Notes: generated from the sequence alone by a model not told the origin. Numbered from the stretch's first letter, positions 37,197 through 45,694 are shown. The stretch: DNA of 64,000 bases from Acidobacteriota bacterium (GCA_027314025.1 DAHVCP010000069.1:39658-103657); one strand, 5' to 3'. A program made the numbers and translations.

Positions 37197-37949
37197 ATGA
37201 TGACCATCGAGGAAGTGCTGCGCGCCGCCGAGGTGAGCACCGCGCCGAATGGATTGAGCTTCGCCTCGCTGCCCGGGACCGCTGGAGAAGCGCCTCTGGA
37301 CCGGCTGGTCGCCGCGGTGCCGCAGAGCGTCACCGGCCGGCTGGGCCGCACCGTCTGCTATTTCGTGCCCTGGCTGGTGAAGCAGCGGCGTGGCGTGGCC
37401 GTGGCCACCGAGCCTGCCGCCGAGGGCGAGAACCGCAAAGAGCTCTGCCATCACCTGGACATCAAGCCGTCGGCCAATCTGCTGTTGATTAGCCTGCGGT
37501 TTTATCAAGACGACCGCTATGGTTTGGCCATGGAGTTTTTCGACAAGATCGCCTACATTGCCGCCATGGAACCGGCCTCGCAAAACGATTTCTACCAGCT
37601 GTTGGACCAGCAACTGGCCGGGGCGCAAAACGGGGAGCTGACGCCGGAAGCCAACGAGTGGCGGCGGGAAGCGCAGAAGCGGCGGGAGGGTGGATCGGCG
37701 GACCGGGAGACGGAACAGAATTACCGCCGCGCGGCGGAGACCGACAGCCTGGGAATCTACATGGCGTCATTGTTCACGGACGTCTTCTACGAGGATTTGG
37801 CCGAGGATGCCGGAGGCCCAGCCCTGCCGCCCGATAGCCTGTATGAACGCATGCGGGTTCTGGAAAGGTTGTACCCTCCCAACCGCGGCTATAGCCTGCA
37901 AATCGTCCGCCAGCGCCCGCGCAAATCCACGCGGGCCACGGCGACCTAG
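37197..37949 (+). CDS. Conserved-looking protein of unknown function
   Basis: 250 aa, soluble, no signal peptide, not recognised. It begins with an alpha-helical stretch (MMTIEEVLRAAEVSTAPNGL). The middle contains two hydrophobic strands (TVCYFVPWLVKQRRGVAVAT and SANLLLISLRFYQDDRYGLA), and the last third is rich in charged helix (EANEWRREAQKRREGGSADR) with aromatic positions MASLFTDVFYEDL. Codon use matches its neighbours, so it is a real gene. TATACT (37183-37188) ends 8 nt before the ATG and GGAAGGG lies between, so the message may be nearly leaderless. An alternative ATG is one codon later. Confidence 0.6.
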   Translation: MMTIEEVLRAAEVSTAPNGLSFASLPGTAGEAPLDRLVAAVPQSVTGRLGRTVCYFVPWLVKQRRGVAVATEPAAEGENRKELCHHLDIKPSANLLLISLRFYQDDRYGLAMEFFDKIAYIAAMEPASQNDFYQLLDQQLAGAQNGELTPEANEWRREAQKRREGGSADRETEQNYRRAAETDSLGIYMASLFTDVFYEDLAEDAGGPALPPDSLYERMRVLERLYPPNRGYSLQIVRQRPRKSTRATAT

Positions 37950-38072
37950 GTCCGCGCCTGAAACCCGGCGACTCGCCTTCGCCGCGGATGGCTGCGCCGG
38001 CGCGCGCGGCGGAGTGGGCGGCGGCTTTTACCGCCGCCGGGTGGCGAGCGCACCGCGGCGGTTAGTGTAATC

Positions 38073-39215
38073 TTGGGCGTGCCCCATCCAACGACGAAAC
38101 AACCCCGTTCTACCTCCCCATCGGTGGCGGGCAGCGGCGAGCGGCGATTGCAAGCGCCCAACCAAGGCGCCGTGGATGCGCGCGCGAAACGCGGCGTGTT
38201 GCGGGACCGCGTGCGGCCCATAGACTTCGATCGCGTTTCCTCGGTCGCCGATCTGGTCGGCGCCATGCGCGGCGCCAGCATCCAGGCCCGCAACCTGGGC
38301 CTTTGCGCCGAGGTGCTGGAAAATTTGTATGCCGACCGTGGCCGGCCCACGGTGCTGCTGGGGCTGGCGGGCCCGCTGATCGCCGCCGGGTTGCGCAAGG
38401 TCCTGCGGGACCTAGTGGCGGGCGGGTACGTGGACGTCATCGTGTCCACCGGGGCGATCTTGTATCAGGACATTTATCAGGCCCGCGGCTTCGGCCATTA
38501 CGTCGGCGATCCGCAGGCCGATGACAGCCGCCTGCGGGACCTGCTGATTGACCGCATTTACGACGTGTATGTGGATGAGGAGAAGTTCATGGAGACCGAT
38601 AGCTGGCTCGGCCGCGTCGCGGACGAGCTGCCGCCGGGCAACTACTCCTCGCGGGCCTACATGGAGTTCGTCGGCCGCCATCTGGATGACGACCAATCCA
38701 TCGTCGCCACCGCCGCCCGCCGCGGCGTGCCGATGTTCGTTCCCGCCCTGAACGACTCTTCGATCGGCATCGGCCTGACCGACCACTATTACCGCGCCAA
38801 GCGGGCGGGCCGCCCGCGCATCGCCATTGATTCCATCCGCGACAACTATGAGCTGACCCAGATCGTGGTGCAGTCCAAGAAGACCGCGGCCATTTACATC
38901 GCCGGGGGCGTGCCCAAAAACTACATCAATGATTCGGTGGTGATGGCATATATCTTCGGGGCGGAAAAAGGCCACAGCTACGCTCTGCAACTCACCGCCG
39001 ACAACCCCCATTGGGGCGGCTTGTCGGGCAGCACCCTGAAAGAGGCCGTGAGCTGGGGCAAGATTCGCTCCAAAGCCACCACCGCAATGTGCTTCGTCGA
39101 GCCCTCGGTCTCCCTGCCCATGCTCGCCGGGTACGCCCTGCAACGGAAGTTGGCGCGGGGGCGCAAACGGCTGCGATTTCATTGGGATGGCGACGAGCTG
39201 AAGTCCATCCGCTAG
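38073..39215 (+). CDS. Deoxyhypusine-synthase-like NAD+/spermidine enzyme
   Basis: 380 aa. Conserved blocks of the deoxyhypusine synthase fold are present: RGVLRDRVRPIDFDRVSSVA, VDVIVSTGAILYQDIYQA, GGVPKNYINDSVVMAYIFG and EAVSWGKIRSKATTAMCFVE, where the Lys of SWGKI is the catalytic residue that carries the butylamine intermediate. Bacteria lack eIF5A, so such enzymes more likely make homospermidine or modify another substrate (inference). The first ~35 residues are not conserved and the start is uncertain: TTG 38073 or GTG 38079. A TTAGTGTAAT stretch just upstream suggests a leaderless message. No other polyamine genes adjoin it. Confidence 0.82.
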   Translation: MGVPHPTTKQPRSTSPSVAGSGERRLQAPNQGAVDARAKRGVLRDRVRPIDFDRVSSVADLVGAMRGASIQARNLGLCAEVLENLYADRGRPTVLLGLAGPLIAAGLRKVLRDLVAGGYVDVIVSTGAILYQDIYQARGFGHYVGDPQADDSRLRDLLIDRIYDVYVDEEKFMETDSWLGRVADELPPGNYSSRAYMEFVGRHLDDDQSIVATAARRGVPMFVPALNDSSIGIGLTDHYYRAKRAGRPRIAIDSIRDNYELTQIVVQSKKTAAIYIAGGVPKNYINDSVVMAYIFGAEKGHSYALQLTADNPHWGGLSGSTLKEAVSWGKIRSKATTAMCFVEPSVSLPMLAGYALQRKLARGRKRLRFHWDGDELKSIR

Positions 39216-39234
39216 CCACCGCCGCCGCGCGCCG

Positions 39235-39278
39235 CCGGCGCACATCCGGCGCATCTCCGGCGCAGGTCCGGCGCACCT
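39235..39278. repeat. Four 11-bp-phased CCGGCGCA repeats
   Basis: The octamer CCGGCGCA starts at 39235, 39246, 39257 and 39268, each followed by three variable bases, so the copies are exactly one helical turn apart. They lie 19 bp after the deoxyhypusine-synthase-like gene and about 50 bp before a -10-like TAGCCT (39327-39332) in front of the oxidase subunit gene. Such phasing fits cooperative protein binding, but slippage in GC-rich DNA would give the same pattern. Confidence 0.6.
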
Positions 39279-39344
39279 CGCCGCGATCGCGCCCGGCAAT
39301 TCCTTCGCCGGCCGGCGGGGTGCGTTAGCCTGGAACCTGCGGCC

Positions 39345-39917
39345 ATGGCATCGCTCTCCTCCCCTCCCGTGCACTCCGCCGCCCGGGCGGGGCGGCGGCT
39401 GAAGGCGCTGGCGCTGGGCGTCAGCTTGTCGGTGCTGTCGTTCTTTGCCGCGCTCACGATCGCCTATCTGCAACGCGGCGCGGCGGCGCGCATGTCGGTG
39501 CCGTTGCCGCTGGTGCTGTATCCCAACACCGTCGTCTTGCTGCTTAGCAGCGGCGCCTTGCAAATATCCCTGCGGCGTCTCCGCGCTGGGCGCATGCGGG
39601 CGATGTTGCGCTGGCTGGCGGCCGCGGTCATCCTCGGCTGGGGATTTCTCGGGGGACAATACTGGGCCTGGCGGCAATGGCGGCGCGCGGGTGTTTTTCT
39701 GCGCACCGACCCGGGGAGCCGCTTCTTTTTTCTATTCACCGCCGCCCACGCGATGCACATCGCGGCCGGCTTGGCGGTGTTGGGCGCGGTCTTCACCTTG
39801 GCCTGGCGCGGCCGGCTGCGGGCCGAGCAGCCTGCGCCGCTGGAGGCCGCGGCGATCTTTTGGCATTGCCTGGACGCCGCTTGGCTCGGCCTGTTGGCGC
39901 TATTATTGCTGGCCTGA
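39345..39917 (+). CDS. Cytochrome c oxidase subunit III-like protein
   Basis: 190 aa membrane protein with five hydrophobic helices (LKALALGVSLSVLSFFAALT, LVLYPNTVVLLLSSGALQI, MLRWLAAAVILGWGFLGGQY, FFFLFTAAHAMHIAAGLAVL, FWHCLDAAWLGLLALLLLA). The fourth resembles the F(F/Y)xLTGxHGxHVxxGL signature and the fifth the YWHFVDxVW signature of haem-copper oxidase subunit III. It probably stabilises or supplies protons to an oxidase encoded elsewhere; no subunit I or II gene is nearby. The aminotransferase gene follows directly, its ATG lying 2 nt after the stop. Confidence 0.75.
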   Translation: MASLSSPPVHSAARAGRRLKALALGVSLSVLSFFAALTIAYLQRGAAARMSVPLPLVLYPNTVVLLLSSGALQISLRRLRAGRMRAMLRWLAAAVILGWGFLGGQYWAWRQWRRAGVFLRTDPGSRFFFLFTAAHAMHIAAGLAVLGAVFTLAWRGRLRAEQPAPLEAAAIFWHCLDAAWLGLLALLLLA

Positions 39918-39918
39918 G

Positions 39919-41139
39919 ATGTCTTCCCCGCCACGCCATCCGCCGGGGCCGGTGTTCGCCGCGCGTACCGATTGGGATCTCCGGACGAACCGCTGGGCGA
40001 CCGCCGCCGCGGAAGCGCGGGGGACGGCGGACGGGTTCGACTTGACCATCACCAACCCCACCGCCGCGGGGCTGGCGTATCCCCGGGAGCGAATCCTGGC
40101 GGCGCTGGCGGCGCCCGCCGCCTTGGCCTACGAACCCTCGCCGCGCGGGGCCCTCGCCGCCCGGGAGGCGGTCGCCGCCTACTATGGCGCTCGCGGCGCG
40201 GACGTTGGGCCGGAGCGGTTGCTCCTGACGGCGAGCACCAGCGAGGCGTATTCGCTTCTGTTCCGCCTCCTGGCGAATCCCGGGGATCGCGTGCACGTGC
40301 CCTGTCCCAGCTACCCCTTGCTGGACCATCTGGCGGCGATCAACGACCTCGAGATGGCGCCGTATCCCCTGTGGCACGCCGGCGGCTGGCATGTGGACGC
40401 GGCCGAACTGGAGCGCGACATCAACCTCCGCTCCCGCGCGTTGGTCGTCATCCATCCCAACAATCCCACTGGGTCGTACCTGACGGCGGAGGATTGGGCG
40501 GCGCTCTTGGCGGTCGCTGCCCGCCACCGCATGGCGATCATCGCCGACGAGGTGTTTTTCGATTACGTTTGGGCCCCCGCGCTGCGCCCGCTGGATTTGG
40601 CCATCGCCGCCGCGCCCGAGGGTCCGCCGGTGTTTTTGCTGAATGGGTTGTCGAAAATCAGCGCCTTGCCCCAGATGAAGCTCGGCTGGCTGGCGGCGCT
40701 CGGAGGGGAGCAGGCCTGGCGGCAGGCGGCGCTGGCGCGGCTGGAAGTCATCGCCGACGCCTACCTGTCGGTGTCGGCGCCGGTGCAGGCCGCGGCGGCG
40801 GAGTTGCTGGCGCTGCGCGGCGAGCTTCAGCCCCAGATCCTTGCCCGCCTCCGCGCCAATGTCGCCGTCCTCGATTCCCGCCTCGCGCACCAGACGTGGG
40901 TGTCGCGGCTCAGCGCGGCGGGCGGATGGATGGCGGTGCTGCGCTTGCCCGCTTGGCGGAGCGGAGATGCATGGGCGGAGGCGCTGCTGCGGCGGCGAGT
41001 GCTGGCGCATCCTGGGGAGTTTTACGGCTTTTCCGGCGCGCCCTGCCTCGTGGTCAGTCTGCTGACTCCGCCGGCGGCCTTCGCCGCCGGCTTGGAGCGG
41101 CTGCTGGAATGCGTGGCGCAAGCCGTGCCGCCGGGCTAG
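39919..41139 (+). CDS. Class I/II PLP-dependent aminotransferase
   Basis: 406 aa fold-type I PLP enzyme. The N-terminal substrate region reads FDLTITNPTAAGLAYPRERI, the ring-stacking region LTASTSEAYSLLFRLLANPGD, the Asn/Pro block VVIHPNNPTGSYL, the Asp block MAIIADEVFFDYVW, and the PLP Lys in NGLSKISALPQMKLGWLA. A conserved C-terminal Arg region is less clear. Similar enzymes act on alanine, aspartate or aromatic acids; the specificity cannot be told. The ATG at 39919 overlaps the end of the oxidase gene region by two bases of spacing, suggesting co-transcription. The stop overlaps the convergent HD-GYP remnant by 4 bp. Confidence 0.87.
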   Translation: MSSPPRHPPGPVFAARTDWDLRTNRWATAAAEARGTADGFDLTITNPTAAGLAYPRERILAALAAPAALAYEPSPRGALAAREAVAAYYGARGADVGPERLLLTASTSEAYSLLFRLLANPGDRVHVPCPSYPLLDHLAAINDLEMAPYPLWHAGGWHVDAAELERDINLRSRALVVIHPNNPTGSYLTAEDWAALLAVAARHRMAIIADEVFFDYVWAPALRPLDLAIAAAPEGPPVFLLNGLSKISALPQMKLGWLAALGGEQAWRQAALARLEVIADAYLSVSAPVQAAAAELLALRGELQPQILARLRANVAVLDSRLAHQTWVSRLSAAGGWMAVLRLPAWRSGDAWAEALLRRRVLAHPGEFYGFSGAPCLVVSLLTPPAAFAAGLERLLECVAQAVPPG

Positions 41140-41752
41140 TTCGCGGCGGCCGCCACCGCGGCGAGTTCGGCGCCGGCAAAGGCGCTGAACAGGCTCACCA
41201 CCCGCGGGTCGAATTGCGTGCCCGCCGCCTCCTGCAAGCGCCGCAGCGCCTCTTCTACTGGCAGCCCGCGGCGATAGGGCCGGTCCGACACCATGGCGTC
41301 AAAGGCGTCAATCACGCAGATCACCCGCGCCCCCATGGGAATTTCCTCACCGCGCAGAGCGGCGGGATACCCCCGCCCGTCCATCCGCTCGTGGTGGTGC
41401 AGGACGAAATGGCTGACCGCCGCGAATCCGGGAATCAGCCGCAGAATCGCCCAGCCATATTCAGAGTGCCGCTTCAATACGGCGAACTCGTCGTCGGTCA
41501 GCGAGCCGGCTTCTGTAAAATGGCGTCCGGCACGCCGACCTTGCCGATGTCGTGCAACAAGGCGCTGATCTCAACCGCCTGAAACAGGCTCTCCTCCATG
41601 CCCAGCTCTTCCGCGACGCGGACCGCCCACTCGGCGAGGCGCGTGCTGTGGCAGCCGGTGTCCAGATCCTTCAGATCGAGCATCTGATGGAACGCGCAAA
41701 CCAGCGCCGCATGCGTCGCCGCCAGCTTTTCTCCGACTTCCAGGACCTGCAA
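41136..41752 (-). pseudogene. HD-GYP domain protein with a -1 frameshift
   Basis: The two frames together give one HD-GYP domain, a phosphodiesterase family that degrades cyclic-di-GMP. The upstream frame has EKLAATHAALVCAFHQMLDL and the metal motif ALLHDIGKVGVPDAILQK, then ends early at PAR-stop. The downstream frame carries the missing continuation (AGSLTDDEFAVLKRHSEYG), then HHHERMDGRGYP, the GYP motif, and IDAFDAMVSDRPYRRG. Loss of one C from a CCC run at 41507-41510 accounts for the break (AAGCCGGC for AAGCCCGGC). The 5' part is unclear because the gene abuts the decayed protease gene. Either a true pseudogene or a sequence error. Confidence 0.75.
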
Positions 41753-42613
41753 GCGCCCCGCCGCGGGCTTCGCCGCCCGCCGCGCGGGGCGCCGCGGCGG
41801 CTTAAGCCCTCGCCGTTGTCGCCGAACGCCCGGAGCGGCAGAATCCGCGCCGTCGGCGCCACCAAGTGAATGATGCCGGCGACCATCGTGCCGTGGCCGG
41901 AGTCGGAGTACGAGGACTGCGAGAGCGTGGTGGCGCTCTGCTGGTTCACCACCGCCATCGCGTATTGATTGACCTGCAACGGCGGGTAGGCGCTGTTGAC
42001 CACGGCCATCGCGTACTGATTGACCTGGCTGTCGTAGCCGCCGGTTTGGTTGGTCAAAAAGTTATAGCCCGGGACCAGCACTTTTTGCAGCACCGGCTGG
42101 GTCGGATCCACGCCGGTGCCGATGTCCGCGACCACCGCGGCGCCGGTGGCATGCCACTCCCAGCGCGCCTCGGGCAATGCAATCTGCGTCAGCGCGGGGC
42201 TGATGGGCGTAGCCGGCCCATACCGCGGCGCCATAAAAATTCTCCGTGGTGCGGTTCCACAGCCCGGAAACGCTGGTCAGCGGTCCCGGCTCCGGCTGGT
42301 GCAGCAGGGCGTCGGGCTCGGCATCCACGATGCCGGGCATCGTCAGCAGGCGCGTCAGCAGGGACGAGATGCTGTTGTAGCTGGTGATCAGAAACACTTG
42401 CCCTTGATTGCCGTCAATTTTCTCCTGCACTTGGCAGCCGATCAGCCAGCAGGTCAGTTGCAGGGCGGTAACGCCGAGCGAGTCCCGCACGATGACCCGG
42501 TTTTCGGTTTGCGTCGTGCCGCCCAGCAGTCCGCCGCCGAGCAGTTGCGCCTGCGCCGGCCGCGCCAGCACGCCGCAGAGTAGAAGAACGCAGAGAATGG
42601 TGGCTCGTTTCAT
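41671..42613 (-). pseudogene. Subtilisin-like (S8) secreted protease, frameshifted and truncated
   Basis: The ATG at 42613 (ribosome site GGAGA) starts a signal peptide (TILCVLLLCGVLARPAQA) and an inhibitor-like propeptide (GQVFLITSYNSISSLLTRLL ... GIVDAEPDALLHQ). One extra C in a CCCC run (G4 at 42196-42199 on +) shifts the frame after GYAHQP; the second frame goes on as ALTQIALPEARWEWHATG. The catalytic Asp motif reads IGTGVDP where DTGVDP is expected, so the Asp is Gly. The His motif GHGTMVAG is intact, and the Ser region is absent: the frame runs into Arg-rich sequence at about 41800 that overlaps the HD-GYP gene. It cannot make an active protease. The upstream gene ends at its start codon (ATGA overlap). 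Confidence 0.72.
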
Positions 42614-43300
42614 TGAGGGTCTCCTTGAGGCGCCGCAATGGTGCGGCTGGCCAGAATTCGCAAGGGAATGATCAAGGTTTCCGCGGCGCAGCCGGCATGG
42701 CGGTTGGCCGCGGCGGGTATATGAATCGCCAGATGGGTTTCCGCGCCCGCGCCCGCGGGCAGGGCAAGGTGGAACTCTCCCTGCTGGTTCGTGGTGGTCA
42801 CATGCAGCACCCGCCGCCGCTGCCGAATGCTGACCGGGGCGTCCGCCGCGGCGCATTCCGGATCGGTCGCATGCAAAACCTGGCCGGAGATCTGACCAGC
42901 CAGAAGCGACGTTGGCAGCGAACGCGCCGCCGGCTCAATGTGAATATCCACGATCCAATCGCCGGCCATGAAGGCCGCATGCCGGGCTTCGGCCGTGCCG
43001 GAACGCAGGCCCGCCGCGACCGGTTGCAAGGCCGCCCAGCCACTCGGCCAGCACCAGCCGCCGCTTGCCGGGCCGGGCCCAAGCCATGGCGCCGATGAAG
43101 AAGCGGGTGGCGCTCGCCGGCGGCGTGCAGGCGGGCTCGGCGCGGAGGAATTGGGCCATCGCGCGGTACATCCGCTCCGGGCTGAGGCAATCTGGGCAAT
43201 CGGCTTGGAGATGTTGCTGCATCGCGTTCCGTTCCGCCGGCGGCAAAACGCCGCGAACAAAATCGGTCCAGCTGCTTAGGGGGAAGTGATTGCGGACCAT
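42610..43300 (-). pseudogene. Secreted/anti-sigma-like protein with carboxypeptidase-regulatory-like fold, frameshifted
   Basis: The first frame starts at 43300 (MVRNHFPLSSWTDFVRG) and has a Cys pair (QADCPDCLSPERMYRAM), like zinc-finger anti-sigma factors of the putative zf-HC2 type. It reaches LVLAEWLGG near 43035. The second frame continues with ALQPVAAGLRSGTAEARHAA and a beta-rich domain (SLLAGQISGQVLHATDPECA ... LHVTTTNQQGEFHLALPAG), which resembles the module that often follows in acidobacterial sigma/anti-sigma-linked proteins. Removing one base from a CCC run at 43035-43037 would restore EWLAALQPVAAG. It overlaps the protease start by 4 bp, so the two probably formed an operon. Confidence 0.6.
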
Positions 43301-43541
43301 GGTGTCTGTAGCGGAGATTAGAAGTCTCTCAGTGAATAGGAGACCGCCCCTGGCCGAAAGATACGTGTGCAATCTTTTGCGGCGGTGGGGCCGTGCGCGG
43401 GGGGAGAAAATGCCCCAATCGCCCCCGGCCGGGGTCGCCGGCCTCCTCCCCAGTGCAACCGGCAAGCCTCCTGTTGGCAATCGTTTGCGCCATTTTCCGG
43501 GAGTGGAAAATCAGGTGCAGGTCAGGCTCCAGGAGGCCGTT

Positions 43542-43736
43542 ATGAGCTTGACGTGGTTTGTCTCCCTGATCGCCGTTTTGGCGGCGGTAAGCCTGCCATT
43601 GCTCGTGATGGCGGAGCGCGTGGCCCAGTACCTGCGCCGCCCCGGGAGGGGCTGGCTGATGGTGAACGAGCGGGAGGAATTCGCCCCCGTACAGGATTGG
43701 CTGGACTGGTGGCAAGAAGGGGCGCAATCGAAGTAA
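43542..43736 (+). CDS. Small single-helix membrane protein
   Basis: 64 aa. A strong AGGAGG (43531-43536) precedes the ATG at 43542, and the product has one transmembrane helix (LTWFVSLIAVLAAVSLPLLV, residues 3-22) followed by a charged, Trp-rich tail (EEFAPVQDWLDWWQEGAQSK). No family recognised. The ribosome site, hydrophobic helix and normal codon use support a real small gene; the longer frame that opens at 43290 overlaps the divergent pseudogene and lacks similarity. Confidence 0.55.
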   Translation: MSLTWFVSLIAVLAAVSLPLLVMAERVAQYLRRPGRGWLMVNEREEFAPVQDWLDWWQEGAQSK

Positions 43737-43769
43737 GGCCTGGGACGCAGCGGCCGCGCCGCCAGCCGC

Positions 43770-43775
43770 TATAAT
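43770..43775 (+). promoter_or_regulatory. Perfect -10 TATAAT close to the cutC start
   Basis: TATAAT ends 8 nt before the ATG at 43784, the distance expected if transcription begins at or just before the start codon. No convincing -35 and no ribosome site are visible, so the message may be leaderless. Similar -10-to-start spacing is seen at several other genes in the window. Confidence 0.5.
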
Positions 43776-43783
43776 CCCCCTAC

Positions 43784-44518
43784 ATGGATGCGGCGGCTCA
43801 ATCCGCGGCGATGATCGGCCCGGCGCCCGCCGTGCGCGGCATGGCGCTGGAAGTGGTGGTGACTTCGGTAGCGGACGCCACGGCGGCGGCCGAGGGCGGA
43901 GCCGCGCGGCTGGAAGTGGCGGTGCAGATGGACGCCGACGGCCTGACGCCGCCTCTGGCATTGGTGCAGCAAATTCAAGACGAGGTGCAGCTGCCGCTGC
44001 GCGTGATGCTGCGCGACAGCCCGCATTTCACCCCCCGGCACGCGCAGGAAGTCGAGCATATGGCGGCCACCGCCGAGGCGCTGGCGCGCCTGGGGGTGGA
44101 CGGCTTGGTGCTGGGCTTTTTGCGCGATGGGCGGGTAGACGTCGGCTTGCTCTGCCGCCTGCTGGCGGTGGCTCCGTTGCTGGCGGCGACCTTCCATCGC
44201 GCCTTCGACGCCGCGGCCCACCCGATGGAAGCTCTGGCGGCGCTGAAAACCTGTGAGCAGGTGGATTATGTTCTCACCGCCGGCGGCGCGGAGTCGTGGC
44301 CCGAGCGGCTGGAAAACTGGCGGCGGTGGCGCGTGCTGGCGCGGCCGGAGATGGCGGTCATCGCGGCCGGCGGCCTCGACGACTCCGCCCTGCGGCAGTT
44401 GCGCCAGGACACCGAACTGCGGCATTTTCACGTCGGCCGCTCCGCCCGCGCCAGCGCCGACTGGAGCCAGCCGGTCAGCGCCGACCGGGTTCGCGCCCTG
44501 TGCGCGGCGCTGGTCTAG
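43784..44518 (+). CDS. cutC: CutC family protein
   Basis: 244 aa TIM-barrel protein. CutC was first linked to copper tolerance; its true role is unsettled. Family blocks are LEVVVTSVADATAAAEGGAARLE, LPLRVMLRDSP, VDGLVLGFLRDGRVD, ATFHRAFDAAAHPMEALAAL and LTAGGAESWPERLENW, where the TSGG motif of most CutC proteins reads TAGG. The ATG at 43784 is used because a TATAAT lies just upstream, but MALEVVV at residue 20 (43841) is where most family members start. No copper-related genes are adjacent. Confidence 0.87.
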   Translation: MDAAAQSAAMIGPAPAVRGMALEVVVTSVADATAAAEGGAARLEVAVQMDADGLTPPLALVQQIQDEVQLPLRVMLRDSPHFTPRHAQEVEHMAATAEALARLGVDGLVLGFLRDGRVDVGLLCRLLAVAPLLAATFHRAFDAAAHPMEALAALKTCEQVDYVLTAGGAESWPERLENWRRWRVLARPEMAVIAAGGLDDSALRQLRQDTELRHFHVGRSARASADWSQPVSADRVRALCAALV

Positions 44519-44534
44519 CGGCGCCAAGGCGCCG

Positions 44535-45488
44535 CTAGACGACCAGTTCGGGGACCTCCAAATCGCGTTGGCGGAAGGCGTCGAGGAAGGCCCGGACCAC
44601 CTGCGGATCAAAGTCCGAGCCCGCCCCTTTTTGAATGATTTCCTTGGCTTCGAACGGCGACATCGCCTGGCGATAGGGGCGGTCGCTGGTCAGGGCGTCG
44701 TAGACGTCGGCCACGGAAAGGATGCGCGCTTCCAGGGGGATCTGTTCGCCCTGCGTCGGGTGGTAGCCGGTGCCGTCGAATTTGTCGTGATGGCTAAGGA
44801 TGATCGGCAGCACGCGGCGCAGGCTGCCGCCCACCGGCGCCAGCATCGCCACGCCGTGGTCCACGTGCAGTTGCATCTGCTTGAATTCATCGGCGGTCAG
44901 TCGCGCCGCCTTGTACAGCAGCTCGCGGCCCGTCTCCAGCTTGCCGATGTCGTGCAGCAGGGCGGCAGCGCGGATGTCCTCCAGCCGCTCCTCGTCCAGG
45001 CCCATCTGCCGGCCGATGCTGCGGGCGTAGATGGAGACGCGATAGGAATGGTTTTGCGTGTATTTGTCCTTGGCGACGAACTGCTGGAGGATCATCAGCA
45101 CGCCATGGTAGGTCTCGCGCAGATCTTGCAGGTGGCGTTCGTTGCGCTCATGCAGCGTGCCCATGGCGTAGGCCACCAGCACCAACACCCCGCCCCAGAC
45201 CGTGAATTCATACCAGCGTTCGTGGGGCAGGGCCGGCGAGTGGCCGAAGATCTCGGGCTTGTACCAGATCAGCAGGAGCACCAGGAAGACGCTGGCGAAG
45301 GCGGTCAGCACGGCGTGCCGGCGCCCGTAGAAGTACGCCGAGAAGACCGCCGGCAGCAAGTACAACTCCAGCAGCATCCGCTGCCCGGCGAGGAACCAAT
45401 TCAAGACCGCCGCGATCACGAACAGCGAGAGCAGCAGCCACAGCTCCCGGTTCACTTCGGCCAGCCTGCCTCCGCGCACTGTATTCAT
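44535..45488 (-). CDS. Membrane-anchored HD-GYP protein
   Basis: 317 aa, probably a cyclic-di-GMP phosphodiesterase or a catalytically altered relative. Two to four hydrophobic helices occupy residues 15-115 (LWLLLSLFVIAAVLNWFLAG, LLELYLLPAVFSAYFYGRRH, AFASVFLVLLLIWY, VWGGVLVLVAYAMG). The HD-GYP domain follows from about 130: ALLHDIGKLETGRELLYK holds the HD pair, and ILSHHDKFDGTGYHPTQGEQ has GYH where the name-giving motif is GYP. SVADVYDALTSDRPYRQA is intact. The single Pro-to-His change is not at a metal ligand, so activity may remain. It lies convergent to cutC and divergent from the histidine kinase gene. Confidence 0.88.
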   Translation of the reverse strand: MNTVRGGRLAEVNRELWLLLSLFVIAAVLNWFLAGQRMLLELYLLPAVFSAYFYGRRHAVLTAFASVFLVLLLIWYKPEIFGHSPALPHERWYEFTVWGGVLVLVAYAMGTLHERNERHLQDLRETYHGVLMILQQFVAKDKYTQNHSYRVSIYARSIGRQMGLDEERLEDIRAAALLHDIGKLETGRELLYKAARLTADEFKQMQLHVDHGVAMLAPVGGSLRRVLPIILSHHDKFDGTGYHPTQGEQIPLEARILSVADVYDALTSDRPYRQAMSPFEAKEIIQKGAGSDFDPQVVRAFLDAFRQRDLEVPELVV

Positions 45489-45694
45489 GCCGCGTCCCTA
45501 AGGCCCTTTCACTACGGATTCAGTAGGGCTAGCGTAAGAGCGTTCCAATCCGTTGTCCATTGTCCTCGCGTACAGGTATGCGGACAGTAATTGCGCCGAG
45601 GAAATAGGGGGAAGGGTTTGGTGAATGGACCCGATCAGTGTGTTAGGTTCAATGTAGCAAGTTAGCAACAAATCTTCCGGCATTCGCCCCCGCC

